A DNA stretch of 64,000 nt from Microbacterium nymphoidis. GTDB taxonomy: Bacteria; Actinomycetota; Actinomycetes; Actinomycetales; Microbacteriaceae. The notes beneath the pieces are model-generated. The model was not told the DNA's origin. It saw only the letters and a list, made by a program, of their open reading frames with translations, and made no database searches. The stretch is from positions 1 to 64,000 of the forward strand of contig NZ_JAJNOD010000007.1 in assembly GCF_021044885.1 (NCBI RefSeq), in the 5' to 3' direction. The position numbers and the translations under genes were made by a program. Shown here piece by piece: positions 37,511 through 47,455 of the stretch (positions are counted from its first letter, which is position 1; each line of letters opens with the position of its first letter).

Positions 37511-37521
37511 TACGGTAGGCT
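37511..37521 (+). promoter_or_regulatory. Promoter -10 region of rpsF (TACGGTAGGCT)
   Basis: Two overlapping TANNNT elements (TACGGT and TAGGCT) lie about 100 bp before rpsF. The leader that follows has a short CCTGGGC / GCCCGGG hairpin and further inverted repeats, so ribosomal-protein feedback on the leader (S6-S18 type) is possible but unproven. Confidence 0.5.
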
Positions 37522-37620
37522 GTTGTGGTTGCCTGGGCTCACTTTGCCCGGGCACGTGCAACACACCCTCCTGCCGCGGAGAGAGTCTTCGCGGCCGATT
37601 AGTCCGAAGGAGGTGGGTCT

Positions 37621-37992
37621 GTGACGCACCAGTACGAACTCATGGTGATCCTTCACCCCGAGCTCGACGAGCGCCAGGTGGCCCCCAACCTCGACAAGTT
37701 CCTGAAGGTCATCACGAACGATGGTGGCTCGATCGACAAGGTCGACGTCTGGGGCAAGCGCCGTCTTGCATACGAGATCCAGAAGAAGAACGAGGGCATC
37801 TACGCCGTCGTCGACTTCACCGCGACCAGCGAGGCCACGCTGGAGCTCGACCGTCAGCTGAAGCTGAGCGAGCTCGTCATGCGCACCAAGGTGCTGCGTG
37901 CCGAAGAGGCGATCGCTCAGGTCGCTGCTGAGGCCAAGCGCGCCGAGGAGAAGGCCGCTCGCAAGCCTAAGGCTCCGAAGAAGGACGCGTAA
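37621..37992 (+). CDS. rpsF: 30S ribosomal protein S6
   Basis: A 123-residue small-subunit protein. [17 protein letters not shown] at the start and [18 protein letters not shown] in the middle are diagnostic. It binds 16S rRNA together with S18. After about residue 98 a Lys/Ala-rich tail extends it, as in other actinobacteria. GTG 37621 follows AAGGAGG. It is the first gene of rpsF-ssb-rpsR-rplI. Confidence 0.98.
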   Translation: MTHQYELMVILHPELDERQVAPNLDKFLKVITNDGGSIDKVDVWGKRRLAYEIQKKNEGIYAVVDFTATSEATLELDRQLKLSELVMRTKVLRAEEAIAQVAAEAKRAEEKAARKPKAPKKDA

Positions 37993-37997
37993 TCACG

Positions 37998-38516
37998 ATG
38001 GCCGGCGAAACGATCATCACCGTCGTGGGTAACCTCACGGCAGACCCCGAGCTGCGCTACACGCAGAACGGGCTGCCGGTGGCGAACTTCACGATCGCCT
38101 CGACCCCGCGTACGTTCGACCGTCAGGCGAACGAGTGGAAGGACGGCGAAGCGCTGTTCCTGCGTGCGAGCGTGTGGCGTGAGTTCGCCGAGCACGTCGC
38201 CGGATCGCTGACGAAGGGCTCGCGCGTCATCGCGACGGGTCGCCTGAAGCAGCGCTCCTACCAGGACCGCGAGGGCCAGAACCGCACGGCGATCGAGCTG
38301 GAGGTCGATGAGATCGGCCCCTCGCTGCGCTACGCGACGGCTCAGGTCACCCGTGCAGCCTCGTCCGGCGGTGCCGGCGGAGGCTTCGGTGGTGGCGGCG
38401 GCCAGAGCCGCCCCCAGCAGCAGCAGGTCTCGGACGAGCCCTGGTCGACCCCGGGTTCCTCGGGCGGCGACGGCTGGGCAGCTCCCGGCGCCTACGGCGA
38501 CGACACCCCGTTCTGA
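37998..38516 (+). CDS. ssb: Single-stranded DNA-binding protein
   Basis: A 172-residue protein. The OB fold covers residues 1 to about 110 ([42 protein letters not shown]). A Gly/Gln-rich linker follows, and the acidic tip DDTPF recruits repair and replication partners. It starts five bases after rpsF, as is common for the S6-SSB-S18 cluster. Confidence 0.98.
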   Translation: MAGETIITVVGNLTADPELRYTQNGLPVANFTIASTPRTFDRQANEWKDGEALFLRASVWREFAEHVAGSLTKGSRVIATGRLKQRSYQDREGQNRTAIELEVDEIGPSLRYATAQVTRAASSGGAGGGFGGGGGQSRPQQQQVSDEPWSTPGSSGGDGWAAPGAYGDDTPF

Positions 38517-38553
38517 TTCGCCTTCGGGCACACATTCTCGATAAGGAAAAACC

Positions 38554-38808
38554 ATGGCTGGAAAGTCGAGCGGCGACCGCCGCAAGCCGCGGAAGGGCGC
38601 GAAGAACGCCGCTCCCGCGAAGTCGATCCGGGTTGGCGTCATTGACTACAAGGACGTCGCAACCCTTCGCAAGTTCATCTCGGAGCGTGGGAAGATCCGC
38701 GCCCGTCGTATCACCGGTGTCTCGGTGCAGGAGCAGCGTCTGATCGCCAAGGCGATCAAGAACGCACGCGAGATGGCGCTCCTGCCCTACGCCGGCGCTG
38801 GCCGCTAA
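38554..38808 (+). CDS. rpsR: 30S ribosomal protein S18
   Basis: An 84-residue protein. The S18 signature is [26 protein letters not shown], followed by [21 protein letters not shown]. It is the binding partner of S6. No zinc-binding CXXC is present at the N-terminus, so it is the zinc-independent form. ATAAGGAAAAACC precedes the ATG. Confidence 0.98.
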   Translation: MAGKSSGDRRKPRKGAKNAAPAKSIRVGVIDYKDVATLRKFISERGKIRARRITGVSVQEQRLIAKAIKNAREMALLPYAGAGR

Positions 38809-38819
38809 GGAGCACCGGA

Positions 38820-39272
38820 ATGGCAAAGCTGATTCTCACGAATGAGGTCGCCGGGCTCGGTAGCGCCGGTGACGTTGTCGAGGTCAAGAACGGGTACGCC
38901 CGTAACTACCTCGTTCCCCAGGGATTCGCCGTCAACTGGACGCGCGGTGGCGAGAAGCAGGTCGCTTCGATCCAGGCCGCTCGTCAGGCTCGTGCGATTC
39001 ACGACCACGATGAGGCCGTCGCGCTGAAGAACAGCATCGAGGGCGCCAAGGTCCGCGTGGCTGTCAAGGCCGGCGCCGAGGGCCGTCTGTTCGGCTCGGT
39101 GAAGACCGAGACCATCGCGAACGCCGTCGAGGCCGCTGGCCTGGGCAAGATCGACAAGCGCAAGGTGCACATCACCTCCGCGATCAAGTCGACGGGCGAG
39201 CACGAGGCCACCGTTCGTCTCACCGACGACGTGACCGCGGTCATCACCCTTCAGGTCGTCGCTGCCAAGTAA
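38820..39272 (+). CDS. rplI: 50S ribosomal protein L9
   Basis: A 150-residue protein with the L9 N-domain signature [19 protein letters not shown], a long central helix and a C-terminal domain ([16 protein letters not shown]). It is the last gene of the ribosomal block and is followed 10 bp later by a strong terminator, which separates it from dnaB. Confidence 0.98.
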   Translation: MAKLILTNEVAGLGSAGDVVEVKNGYARNYLVPQGFAVNWTRGGEKQVASIQAARQARAIHDHDEAVALKNSIEGAKVRVAVKAGAEGRLFGSVKTETIANAVEAAGLGKIDKRKVHITSAIKSTGEHEATVRLTDDVTAVITLQVVAAK

Positions 39273-39282
39273 GCAGCTACAC

Positions 39283-39324
39283 CGCAGAGCGCCCCTTCTC
39301 CTTCGGGAGGGGGGGCGCTCTGCG
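39283..39324 (+). terminator. Terminator of the rpsF-ssb-rpsR-rplI operon
   Basis: A long hairpin: CGCAGAGCGCCCC pairs with GGGGCGCTCTGCG, and a second inner stem (CTCC/GGAG) caps it with a TTCG tetraloop. Confidence 0.92.
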
Positions 39325-39400
39325 CTGTGCCGACGTCGATCGACGCGCGGGTGCCGCTATCCGCGCGCAGCCGGCGCGCTGCCGCCCGGAGCGTTGGCGC

Positions 39401-39545
39401 TGTGGCGGCGGTGTGGAGGCGCGGTGTGGAGGCGGGTGTGGAGGCGGTGTGGTGGTGCGGTGTGGAGGCGGTGTGGTGGTGCGGTGTGGAGGCGGTGTGG
39501 AGGCGCGGTGTGCCGGTGCTGTGGAGGCGTGCGGTGTGGCGGTGC
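39401..39545. repeat. GT-rich minisatellite of GCGGTGTGGAGGCGGTGTGG units
   Basis: Units of about 12 bp (GCGGTGTGGAGG / GCGGTGTGGTGGT) repeat roughly ten times in alternating order, so a 24-25-bp higher unit appears. One strand is strongly G-rich. It resembles the GT-rich arrays near position 360 and 1340 in composition. Confidence 0.85.
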
Positions 39546-39886
39546 GTCGGCGGCGTCGCGCCGGGCCTCGACGCCGCGAACCGAGGACAGCGTGGTGAGG
39601 CGAGGGCGAGCAGCGTCGCGACGGTTTCATCTCGTCGGCACCCCTTCGACGCAGCGCAATCCTGCGGCGCACACCGGCACGGTGGTTAACATGCCGCGCC
39701 GCTCATACGAGCGGGATCCCCTCCCCGTTATCCCCCGACTTGTACACAGGGCGCGCCCGGCTGGCGTTAACTTTCAACGACCACTTCAAGATTCTTTCCC
39801 CAGACCGGGTGTGGACGGAGAAAGCCCCGATCAACTTACATAAAAAAGTTGGCAGTCCACAAGTTATCCCCAGTTCTCCCCAGGGT

Positions 39887-39895
39887 TTGTCCACA
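39887..39895 (+). promoter_or_regulatory. DnaA box TTGTCCACA
   Basis: Exact match to the high-GC actinobacterial DnaA box, 36 bp left of a second exact box. Confidence 0.8.
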
Positions 39896-39930
39896 GTTCG
39901 AACGGCGTTTCACGCATCCTCTCCACAGAG

Positions 39931-39939
39931 TTATCCACA
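39931..39939 (+). promoter_or_regulatory. DnaA box TTATCCACA
   Basis: Exact match to the classical DnaA box, 197 bp before the dnaB start. Confidence 0.8.
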
Positions 39940-40135
39940 GGGCCATTTGACCTGTGGAGGAGTCGGTCCTAGCGTGGGTTCACGACCGGATCTCGTTCCC
40001 GCGCGCGTGTCCCTCACCTCTCGATCCAGAGGATGTCGGAGGCCCGTGATCTGATGCTGGAAAGCGATTCCGGTCGGAACCGGCGGGCTGCATCTCCCGT
40101 CACGTCGTTGCGCCCGGCGCGGGGAAGGAGTGCGT

Positions 40136-41542
40136 GTGTCTATCGCTGACATCACGGAGGACCGGATGGGTGGGGCTCCGCGCCCCGAGCGCACGCCACC
40201 GCACGACCTGCTCGCCGAGCAGTCCACCCTGGGCGGCATGCTCCTGTCGAAGGACGCGGTCGCCGATGTCATCGAGACGCTTCGGGGCACCGACTTCTAC
40301 ATCCCCAAGCACGAGGTCATCTACGAGGCGATCCTCTCGCTGTACTCCCACGGCGAGCCCACGGACGTGGTCGCCGTCACGGATGAGCTCATCAAGACGG
40401 GCGATCTGCAGCGTGCCGGGGGAGCCGACTACCTGCACACCCTCACCTCGATCGTCCCCACGGCGGCCAACGCGGGCTATTACGGCAGCATCGTGGCCGA
40501 GCGGGCCCTCCTCCGTCGCCTCGTCGACGCCGGTACGCGCATCGTGCAGATGGGCTACGCGGGGGAGGGAGACGCCACAGAGATCGTCAACAGCGCGCAG
40601 GCCGAGATCTACGGCGTCACCGGGCAGCAGACGGCCGAGGACTACGTCCCCCTGACCATCGCCGTCGACGCCGCCGTCGAGGAGATCGAGGCGGCACGCG
40701 GGCGCGACGGGCAGATGACCGGAATCCCCACGGGATTCCGCGAGCTGGACGAGCTCACCAACGGTCTGCACGGCGGTCAGATGATCGTCGTCGCCGCGCG
40801 TCCCGCCATGGGAAAGTCGACCCTCGCGCTGGACTTCGCCCGAGCCGCCGCCATCAAGCACGAGATGCCCACCATCTTCTTCTCGCTCGAGATGGGCCGC
40901 GCCGAGATCGCGATGCGCCTGCTCAGCGCGGAGGGCGGCATCATGCTGCAGAACCTCCGCAAGGGCATGATGGACAACCGTGACTGGACGCAGGTCGCCG
41001 CCACGCGAGGACGCATCAACGACGCCCCCCTCTACATCGACGACAGCCCCAACATGACGCTCGTCGAGATCCGCGCCAAGTGCCGTCGGCTCAAGCAGCG
41101 CGTGGGCCTGCGGATGGTGGTCATCGACTACCTCCAGCTCATGACGAGCGGCAAGCGCGTCGAGTCGCGTCAGCAGGAGGTCTCGGAGTTCTCGCGGGCC
41201 CTGAAGCTGCTCGCCAAAGAGCTCCAGGTGCCTGTCATCGCCCTGTCACAGCTGAACCGTGGTCCCGAGCAGCGGCAGGACAAGAAGCCCGCCATCAGCG
41301 ACCTGCGTGAGTCGGGCTCCATCGAGCAGGACGCCGACATGGTCATCCTGCTGCACCGCGAGTCCGCCTACGACAAGGACGTGCGCCCCGGCGAGGCCGA
41401 CCTCATCGTGGCCAAGCACCGTAACGGACCCACCGCGACCGTCCCCGTGGCATTCCAGGGCCACTACTCCCGCTTCACCGACATGGCCCCCGGAGAGGCT
41501 CCCGGCGGCCCCGGTCCCGACGACGGCGGCGGCTTCGACTGA
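40136..41542 (+). CDS. dnaB: Replicative DNA helicase DnaB
   Basis: A 468-residue hexameric helicase that unwinds DNA at the fork. The N-terminal domain begins PPHDLLAEQSTLGGMLLS. The RecA-like part has Walker A ARPAMGKST near residue 225, Walker B VVIDYLQLM, and the DRESGSIEQDADMVI-like motif LRESGSIEQDADM. No intein is present, unlike mycobacterial dnaB. GTG 40136 is chosen for GGAAGGAG five bases upstream; GTG 40130 is too close. It follows a region with DnaA boxes. Confidence 0.97.
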   Translation: MSIADITEDRMGGAPRPERTPPHDLLAEQSTLGGMLLSKDAVADVIETLRGTDFYIPKHEVIYEAILSLYSHGEPTDVVAVTDELIKTGDLQRAGGADYLHTLTSIVPTAANAGYYGSIVAERALLRRLVDAGTRIVQMGYAGEGDATEIVNSAQAEIYGVTGQQTAEDYVPLTIAVDAAVEEIEAARGRDGQMTGIPTGFRELDELTNGLHGGQMIVVAARPAMGKSTLALDFARAAAIKHEMPTIFFSLEMGRAEIAMRLLSAEGGIMLQNLRKGMMDNRDWTQVAATRGRINDAPLYIDDSPNMTLVEIRAKCRRLKQRVGLRMVVIDYLQLMTSGKRVESRQQEVSEFSRALKLLAKELQVPVIALSQLNRGPEQRQDKKPAISDLRESGSIEQDADMVILLHRESAYDKDVRPGEADLIVAKHRNGPTATVPVAFQGHYSRFTDMAPGEAPGGPGPDDGGGFD

Positions 41543-41610
41543 GGCGAACCGGCGCGGGGGCGCCGGGACAGCAGTCAACGTCGGCGCGAAACCATGATCA
41601 GGTCCCGAAT

Positions 41611-41679
41611 GCATGACGAATCCGCTGGATTCATTATTCATTCGGCACCCAGTCATGGATTCGACGCCGATCATGAGCG
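41611..41679. repeat. 69-bp imperfect direct repeat, copy A
   Basis: It aligns without gaps to copy B at 41781-41849 at roughly three quarters identity by eye. The best conserved part is CGCACCCAGTCATGGA-like (GGCACCCAGTCATGGATTC in this copy). Confidence 0.7.
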
Positions 41680-41780
41680 TGAAGTCGATACGCCGTCCGC
41701 GTCGCCGGGCGCATCCCCACTGCCCCATGAAGTCGGGAAGCCGGGGCACGACGTCGTGAGGTCATGACCACGTCGCGAGT

Positions 41781-41849
41781 TCATGACGTATTCGCCGGAT
41801 CCGTCATGGATACCGCACCCAGTCATGGACTCAGCGCCGCTCATGAACG
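41781..41849. repeat. 69-bp imperfect direct repeat, copy B
   Basis: Second copy, offset 170 bp from copy A; it shares the CACCCAGTCATGGA block and a closing CTCATGAACG / ATCATGAGCG. Confidence 0.7.
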
Positions 41850-42008
41850 ACGCTGCCGGCCAGTCATCCGCCGCGCCGCCGTGGCGCGGACCCGGGGTTC
41901 AGCATCTCGCCAATCGCCCTGGACTGCGGGGCGCCAACTCGGCTGCCGACAACCGGCGCGTCCGCGGATCGCAAAGCCGTCCGGAAACGGGAGCCGCCAC
42001 CGATCCCG

Positions 42009-42467
42009 TCAGCTTTCCTCGCGTGGCGCGCGGCCGATGATCGTCTGCGGCACCAGCCAGTCGCGCATGCGCGAGAGGTTCCCGAGCGGCGACCAGATGC
42101 CGATGTGCTCCTTGTCCAGCACGACCCCGGCCACACCGTGCGGAGCGAGGGATTCCAGGTAGTCGATCGCGCGGGGCGTGGGCAGCGCAAGCACCACCGA
42201 CGCGTCCTGACCGAGCTGCGTCGCCGCCTCCCGTGCTCGAGCCCGGCAACTGTAGATGCAGACGACCGGACCCATTCCCGGCGGCTGCACGGCATAGGGC
42301 GTGGGGGAGTCGGGGGTGCCCCGATTCACGAAGAACCACAGCCCCAACCGTGCCGCAGCCTGCCACACCGCGATCTGACCGTCCTGGCCCGCTTCGCCCG
42401 ATTCAGCATGAATGCGGTCGAGCTCCGTCACCAGCACGGGTGCGTTGTCGAGGTTCTCGGTGTCCAT
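42009..42467 (-). CDS. Hypothetical protein, possibly SseB-like
   Basis: A 152-residue soluble protein starting MDTENLDNAPVLVTELDRIH. A tryptophan-rich part AVWQAAARLGLWFFVNRG and a later EAATQLGQDASVVLALP resemble the strand-helix pattern of the SseB N-terminal domain (enhanced serine sensitivity), but the similarity is weak and judged by eye. It stands alone, downstream (leftward) of the oligopeptide transporter operon and separated from it by a terminator. Confidence 0.6.
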   Translation of the reverse strand: MDTENLDNAPVLVTELDRIHAESGEAGQDGQIAVWQAAARLGLWFFVNRGTPDSPTPYAVQPPGMGPVVCIYSCRARAREAATQLGQDASVVLALPTPRAIDYLESLAPHGVAGVVLDKEHIGIWSPLGNLSRMRDWLVPQTIIGRAPREES

Positions 42468-42534
42468 GTGTGAGCCCTTCGCCGATCGATGTGTCGAGCC
42501 TATGGCGCTCTCCGTCCCGAACGCCCCAGAACAG

Positions 42535-42569
42535 AGGCGGGGCCGGGATCTGCGATCCCCGCCCCGCCT
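42535..42569 (-). terminator. Terminator after the oligopeptide-binding protein gene
   Basis: AGGCGGGGCCGGGATC pairs with GATCCCCGCCCCGCCT (one mismatch) around a 3-base loop, 14 bases past the stop of the leftward gene. Confidence 0.9.
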
Positions 42570-42582
42570 TCCGTCGTCGCGC

Positions 42583-44226
42583 TTACTGAGCGGCGACCTC
42601 CTGCGCGCCCTTGAAGTAGAGAGTGCTGAGCGGGGTGAGCGTCCAGCCCTCCACTGTGGGCGCGAACATCACGTTGCGCGCACGGTAGTAGGTGTTGATG
42701 AGGGCGCTGTCCTGGCCGATGAGGATGTCCTCGGCCTGGTGCATGAGCTCGGCGCCCTTGGCGGCGTCGGTCTCCGAGTTGATCTGGGTGAGCAGTGCGT
42801 CGAACGCCGGGTTGGAGTACTTCGCGTTGTTCAGCTCGGAACCGCTGGCCCATCCGGCGAGGAACGTCATGGGGTGCAGGTAGTCGCCGCCCCAGCCCAT
42901 CGCCGCGATGTCGAAGTTGCCGGCCTTGATGCCGTCGTAGTAGACCTTCCACTCCTGGGTGGTGATGGTCATGTCGATGCCGAGGTTCTTCTTCCACATC
43001 TGCTGCAGAGCCTCGGTCACCTTCTTCACCGTGTCGTCCGTGTAGTAGGACAGCTCGATGGGCGGCAGGCCTTCACCATTCGGGTAACCGGCCTCGGCCA
43101 GGAGCTTCTGTGCGGCCTCGACGTCACCGGTGGGCGTGATGCCCCAGTCCGGCCGGTCCTCGGTGAAGTCCGTGCCGTCCAGCACATAGCCGGGGGCGAC
43201 GATGCCGGTGGCCGGCTTGTCGGTGGACTGCAGCACCTTGTCGATGAGGGCCTGACGGTCGATCGCGAGGCTCAGCGCCTGGCGCACCTTCGGGTTGTCG
43301 AAGGGAGCCTTGGTGAGGTTCATGATGAAGTAGCTCGTGCCGAACTGCGGAACCGTGTACAGGTCCTCGCTGTCGGTCTTCAGGCGCGGGAGATCATCGG
43401 TGGGCACGGCGGAGATGCCGTCGACCTGGCCCGACTCGAACGCCGTGAGGGCCGTCGCCTGGTCGGGGATCACGCGGAGGGTGATCTCCTCGAGGCTGAC
43501 CTTGTCGGCGTTCCAGTAGTTCGGGTTCTTCACCAGCGTGATGCTCTTGCCGAACGTCATGTCGCTGACCATGAAGGCGCCGTTGCTGACGTAGGTGTCG
43601 GCCTTCTTCGCCCAGGTGTCGGCGTTGCCCTCGACGACGTCCTTCTTGACGGCGTTGAACGGGTACATGTTCAGCATCGGCAGGAAGAACGGCGTGGGGG
43701 TCTTCAGCTTCACGACGAAGGTGTTCGCGTCAGGAGCAGTGATGCCCACGGCTTCCTTGTCGCCGGTTCCGGCGTAGAACTCCGCAGCACCCACGATGTA
43801 GTCGGTGAGCAGGTTCGCGTACTGCCCGGCGAGATCCTGGTCGAGCACGCGGAACCACGAGTACAGGAAGTCCTCGGAGGTGAGCGCGCTGCCGTCGGAC
43901 CACTTCAGATCCGGACGCAGGTGGAACGTGTACTCGAGGCCGTCGGCGCTCACGTCCCACGTCTCCGCGAGGCCGCCCACCAGTTCGTTCTTGGCGTCGT
44001 AGGTCACCAGCGGCTCGAAGGTGTTCATGATCACGGGGGAGGCGAAGCTGTTGCTCGTCACTCCCGGGTCGAGGCTGTCGGCCTCCTCGTTGACGGCGAA
44101 CACGATCTTCTGGTCGGCTGCGGCTGTGTCATTGCCCCCGCCGCCGGTGTCCCCGGCGGAGCAGCCGCTGAGCAGCAGGGCCGCGACCGCCACGAGCGCC
44201 GTGGCGCCCAGAGCGAGCTTCTTCAT
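42583..44226 (-). CDS. Peptide ABC transporter substrate-binding lipoprotein (OppA type)
   Basis: A 547-residue family-5 binding protein. The signal peptide ends at lipobox LSGC with Cys 22 and a Gly/Asp-rich tether. Typical family elements are LTSEDFLYSWFRVLD and VRQALSLAIDRQALIDKVL, with a C-terminal MTFLAGWASGSELNN. It is the last gene of a five-gene leftward operon (B, C, D, F, A order) and has AAGGAG before ATG 44226. It would deliver oligopeptides to the OppB/OppC-type permeases. Confidence 0.94.
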   Translation of the reverse strand: MKKLALGATALVAVAALLLSGCSAGDTGGGGNDTAAADQKIVFAVNEEADSLDPGVTSNSFASPVIMNTFEPLVTYDAKNELVGGLAETWDVSADGLEYTFHLRPDLKWSDGSALTSEDFLYSWFRVLDQDLAGQYANLLTDYIVGAAEFYAGTGDKEAVGITAPDANTFVVKLKTPTPFFLPMLNMYPFNAVKKDVVEGNADTWAKKADTYVSNGAFMVSDMTFGKSITLVKNPNYWNADKVSLEEITLRVIPDQATALTAFESGQVDGISAVPTDDLPRLKTDSEDLYTVPQFGTSYFIMNLTKAPFDNPKVRQALSLAIDRQALIDKVLQSTDKPATGIVAPGYVLDGTDFTEDRPDWGITPTGDVEAAQKLLAEAGYPNGEGLPPIELSYYTDDTVKKVTEALQQMWKKNLGIDMTITTQEWKVYYDGIKAGNFDIAAMGWGGDYLHPMTFLAGWASGSELNNAKYSNPAFDALLTQINSETDAAKGAELMHQAEDILIGQDSALINTYYRARNVMFAPTVEGWTLTPLSTLYFKGAQEVAAQ

Positions 44227-44275
44227 TGCGTTACTCCTTCGATTGTGGTGTTGCTGTGCGACGGGCGCGGGCCCG

Positions 44276-45221
44276 TCACGAGACCATGTGGCACGCGACC
44301 TGATGTCCGTTTCCGGTATCGCGCATCTCGGGGACGACGGTCGCGCAGATGTCCTGTGCGAGCGGGCAACGGGTGCGGAAACGGCACCCGCTCGGCGGCG
44401 TGATGGGACTGGGCAGGTCGCCATCGATGGATGCCTCGACGCGGCGGCTCGACGCCGAAGGATCGGCGATCGGCACCGCCTTCAGCAGGCCCTGTGTGTA
44501 CGGGTGGAGCGGGTTGCGGTAGATCTCTTCGCTCTCGCACAGCTCCACCAGCTGACCGAGGTACATCACGCCGACCCGGTCGGAGACGTGGCGCACCATC
44601 GCGAGGTCGTGCGCGATGAAGAGGTAGGTGATCCCGCGCTCCTCCTGGAAGTCGCGGAGCAGATTGATGACCTGCGCCTGCACCGACACATCCAGTGCGG
44701 AGATCGCCTCGTCGGCGATCACGACGCGAGGGTTGAGGATGAGCGCGCGTGCGATGCCTATCCGCTGACGCTGGCCGCCGGAGAATTCGTGGGGGTAGCG
44801 CGCGATGTGCTGCCCGGACAGCCCGACCGCCTCCAGCATGTCGCCCACGAGGTCGCGTGCCGCACGCGCGTTGCGCACCACGCGCTGTGCGATCAGCGGC
44901 TCGGCGATGATCTCTCCCACCGTCATCCTGTCGTTCAGCGACGAAGCTGGATCCTGGAAGATCATCTGGATCTGGGGTCGGATGGGGCGCAGCTCGCGGT
45001 CCTTCATCCGGGCGATGTCGACGCCACCCAGCCGGATGCTGCCCGCCGTCGGCTCATACATCCGGATGACGGTGCGTGCGACCGTCGACTTGCCGCAGCC
45101 CGACTCGCCCACGAGCCCCAGCGTCTCGCCGGCACCCACGGAGAAGCTCACGCCGTCGACCGCGTGCACCACGGCACCCCGCTTCCCGCTGACCGGGAAG
45201 TGCTTGACCAGACCCTCGACC

Positions 45222-45229
<8 letters not shown>
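44276..45229 (-). CDS. Peptide ABC transporter ATP-binding protein (OppF type)
   Basis: A 317-residue ATPase. Walker A GESGCGKST, signature FSGGQRQRIGIARAL and Walker B VVIADEAISALD; the usual DEPTSALD is DEAISALD here, as in some OppF homologs. The C-terminal oligopeptide-transporter extension is rich in Cys/Pro (CRFRTRCPLAQDICA). It overlaps oppD by eight bases. Confidence 0.94.
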
Positions 45230-46244
<1,015 letters not shown>

Positions 46245-46248
46245 GTCG

Positions 46249-47430
46249 TCACGACCTGTTCTGCCGGGGATCGAGCGCGTCGCGCAGCCCGTCGCCGATG
46301 AAGTTGAAGGCGAACATCAGGATGCAGATGGCACCTGCCGGGATGAACAGCTGGAACGGCGAGGAGCGCAGCGTCGCGAGCGCATCGTTGGACATGGTGC
46401 CGAGGCTCGCCATGGGCGGTGCCACACCCAGGCCGATGAAGCTCATGAACGCCTCGATGAAGATGGCGGAAGGGATGAGCATGGTGGCGGTCACCACGAT
46501 CGAGCCCGTCACGTGCGGGATGATGTGCCGGCCGAGGATGCGCGCGTCGCTGGTGCCCATGGTCTTCGCGGCGGCGACGAACTCGCGCTGGCGGATCGTG
46601 AGCACCTGCCCCCGGACCACGCGCGCCATGTCGACCCAGTACACCGTCGACAGGGCGATCACGATGCTGAGGAATCCGCTGGAGCCGGCCATCAGCACCT
46701 GGATCAGCACCACGTACAGGATGAGCGGGATGGTGCTGACGATGTCGACGAAGCGCATCATCACCGCATCCACGTTCCCGCCGATGTAGCCGGAGATGCC
46801 GCCGTAGATCACGCCGATCACGAGGTTCACGGCCATGGCGATCAGGGCGATGAGCAAAGAGATACGCAGGCCGAACATCAGGCGGGTGAGCATGTCGCGC
46901 CCCAGCCCGTCGGTTCCCAGCACGTGGTCGGTGTTCCACATCGTCGTGGAGTGCGTGATGGTCTTGCCGTCCTGCATCAGGGTGGGCGGCTTCACGCGGT
47001 AGTTGATCGTGAGCTCCTCACCGCCGCCGATGTCGAAGGTCATCCGCTTGGCGACCGGATCGTCCACGCCACCGCCGATGGTTCCCACCAGATGGCCGCC
47101 GGAATCCAGTTCCACGAGGGTCAGGCTCTGCGTCGCGACGAAGAACCGGCCGTCGACGTCGGTGGCCTGCATGACCGGTGGCAGATTGACGTGGTCCAGG
47201 TTCTGCTCGTCGTACGAGTATGGCGACAGCGCCGGCCCGATCAGCGCGAACAGAGCCATGATGACGACGACCACCACCCCGGTCACGGCGGAGGGCCGGC
47301 GCAGGAAGCCGGTGACCGCACGGCGCGCGAAGGACTCGCTCGGGCGGCGCAGCTGCTCCGCGTCGCGGGGCGTGCGAGTGGCCGGGGCCCACGGGTCGGC
47401 CGGGGCAGCGGCGGTGATGTCCTGGGTCAT
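46249..47430 (-). CDS. Peptide ABC transporter permease (OppC type, large periplasmic insert)
   Basis: A 393-residue permease. After the first membrane helix (VTGVVVVVIMALFALIGPAL) an insert of about 130 residues rich in beta character (FFVATQSLTLVELDSGG) stands before HVLGTDGLGRDMLTRLMFG, as seen in some OppC proteins. The EAA loop is VAAAKTMGTSDARILGRHI. It forms the channel with the OppB-type protein. Confidence 0.93.
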   Translation of the reverse strand: MTQDITAAAPADPWAPATRTPRDAEQLRRPSESFARRAVTGFLRRPSAVTGVVVVVIMALFALIGPALSPYSYDEQNLDHVNLPPVMQATDVDGRFFVATQSLTLVELDSGGHLVGTIGGGVDDPVAKRMTFDIGGGEELTINYRVKPPTLMQDGKTITHSTTMWNTDHVLGTDGLGRDMLTRLMFGLRISLLIALIAMAVNLVIGVIYGGISGYIGGNVDAVMMRFVDIVSTIPLILYVVLIQVLMAGSSGFLSIVIALSTVYWVDMARVVRGQVLTIRQREFVAAAKTMGTSDARILGRHIIPHVTGSIVVTATMLIPSAIFIEAFMSFIGLGVAPPMASLGTMSNDALATLRSSPFQLFIPAGAICILMFAFNFIGDGLRDALDPRQNRS

Positions 47431-47455
47431 GAGACGAACTCCATCTTGCGCTCGC

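Larger units (their letters stand above)
39728..39939. other. DnaA-box cluster with AT-rich element upstream of dnaB
   Basis: Boxes in one orientation are TTATCCCCC (39728), TTGTACACA (39740), TTATCCCCA (39864), TTCTCCCCA (39874), TTGTCCACA (39887) and TTATCCACA (39931). The last two are exact matches to the actinobacterial and E. coli consensus. Between the boxes lies an AT-rich, partly palindromic stretch (CAACTT...AAGTTG, 39832-39852). This could be a DnaA-controlled promoter, a DnaA titration site, or an origin-like element. Confidence 0.7.
39273..40135. other. Gene-free stretch between rplI and dnaB
   Basis: About 860 bp. From left to right it holds the rplI terminator, a GT-rich minisatellite (39401-39545), a segment clearly richer in A/T than its surroundings with DnaA boxes (39728-39939), and the dnaB leader. 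No gene is supported; open frames through the minisatellite are repeat-driven. Confidence 0.75.
41543..42008. other. Gene-free stretch with direct repeats and many TCATGA motifs
   Basis: About 466 bp past dnaB. It holds two 69-bp imperfect direct repeats (41611-41679 and 41781-41849) and an unusual density of CATGA/TCATGA words. The inverted repeat GAATCC-GCT-GGATTC also lies here. No gene is supported. Confidence 0.7.

Noticed and set aside
39327..39843. Short plus-strand frames in the rplI-dnaB gap
   Set aside because: They read through the GT-rich minisatellite and into the DnaA-box region; no start signal or domain.
39728..40135. Calling this the chromosomal origin oriC
   Set aside because: DnaA boxes are present, but the gene context (rplI, dnaB) and the parS cluster suggest the main origin lies left of the window near dnaA, which is not visible. 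I keep it as a DnaA-box cluster only.
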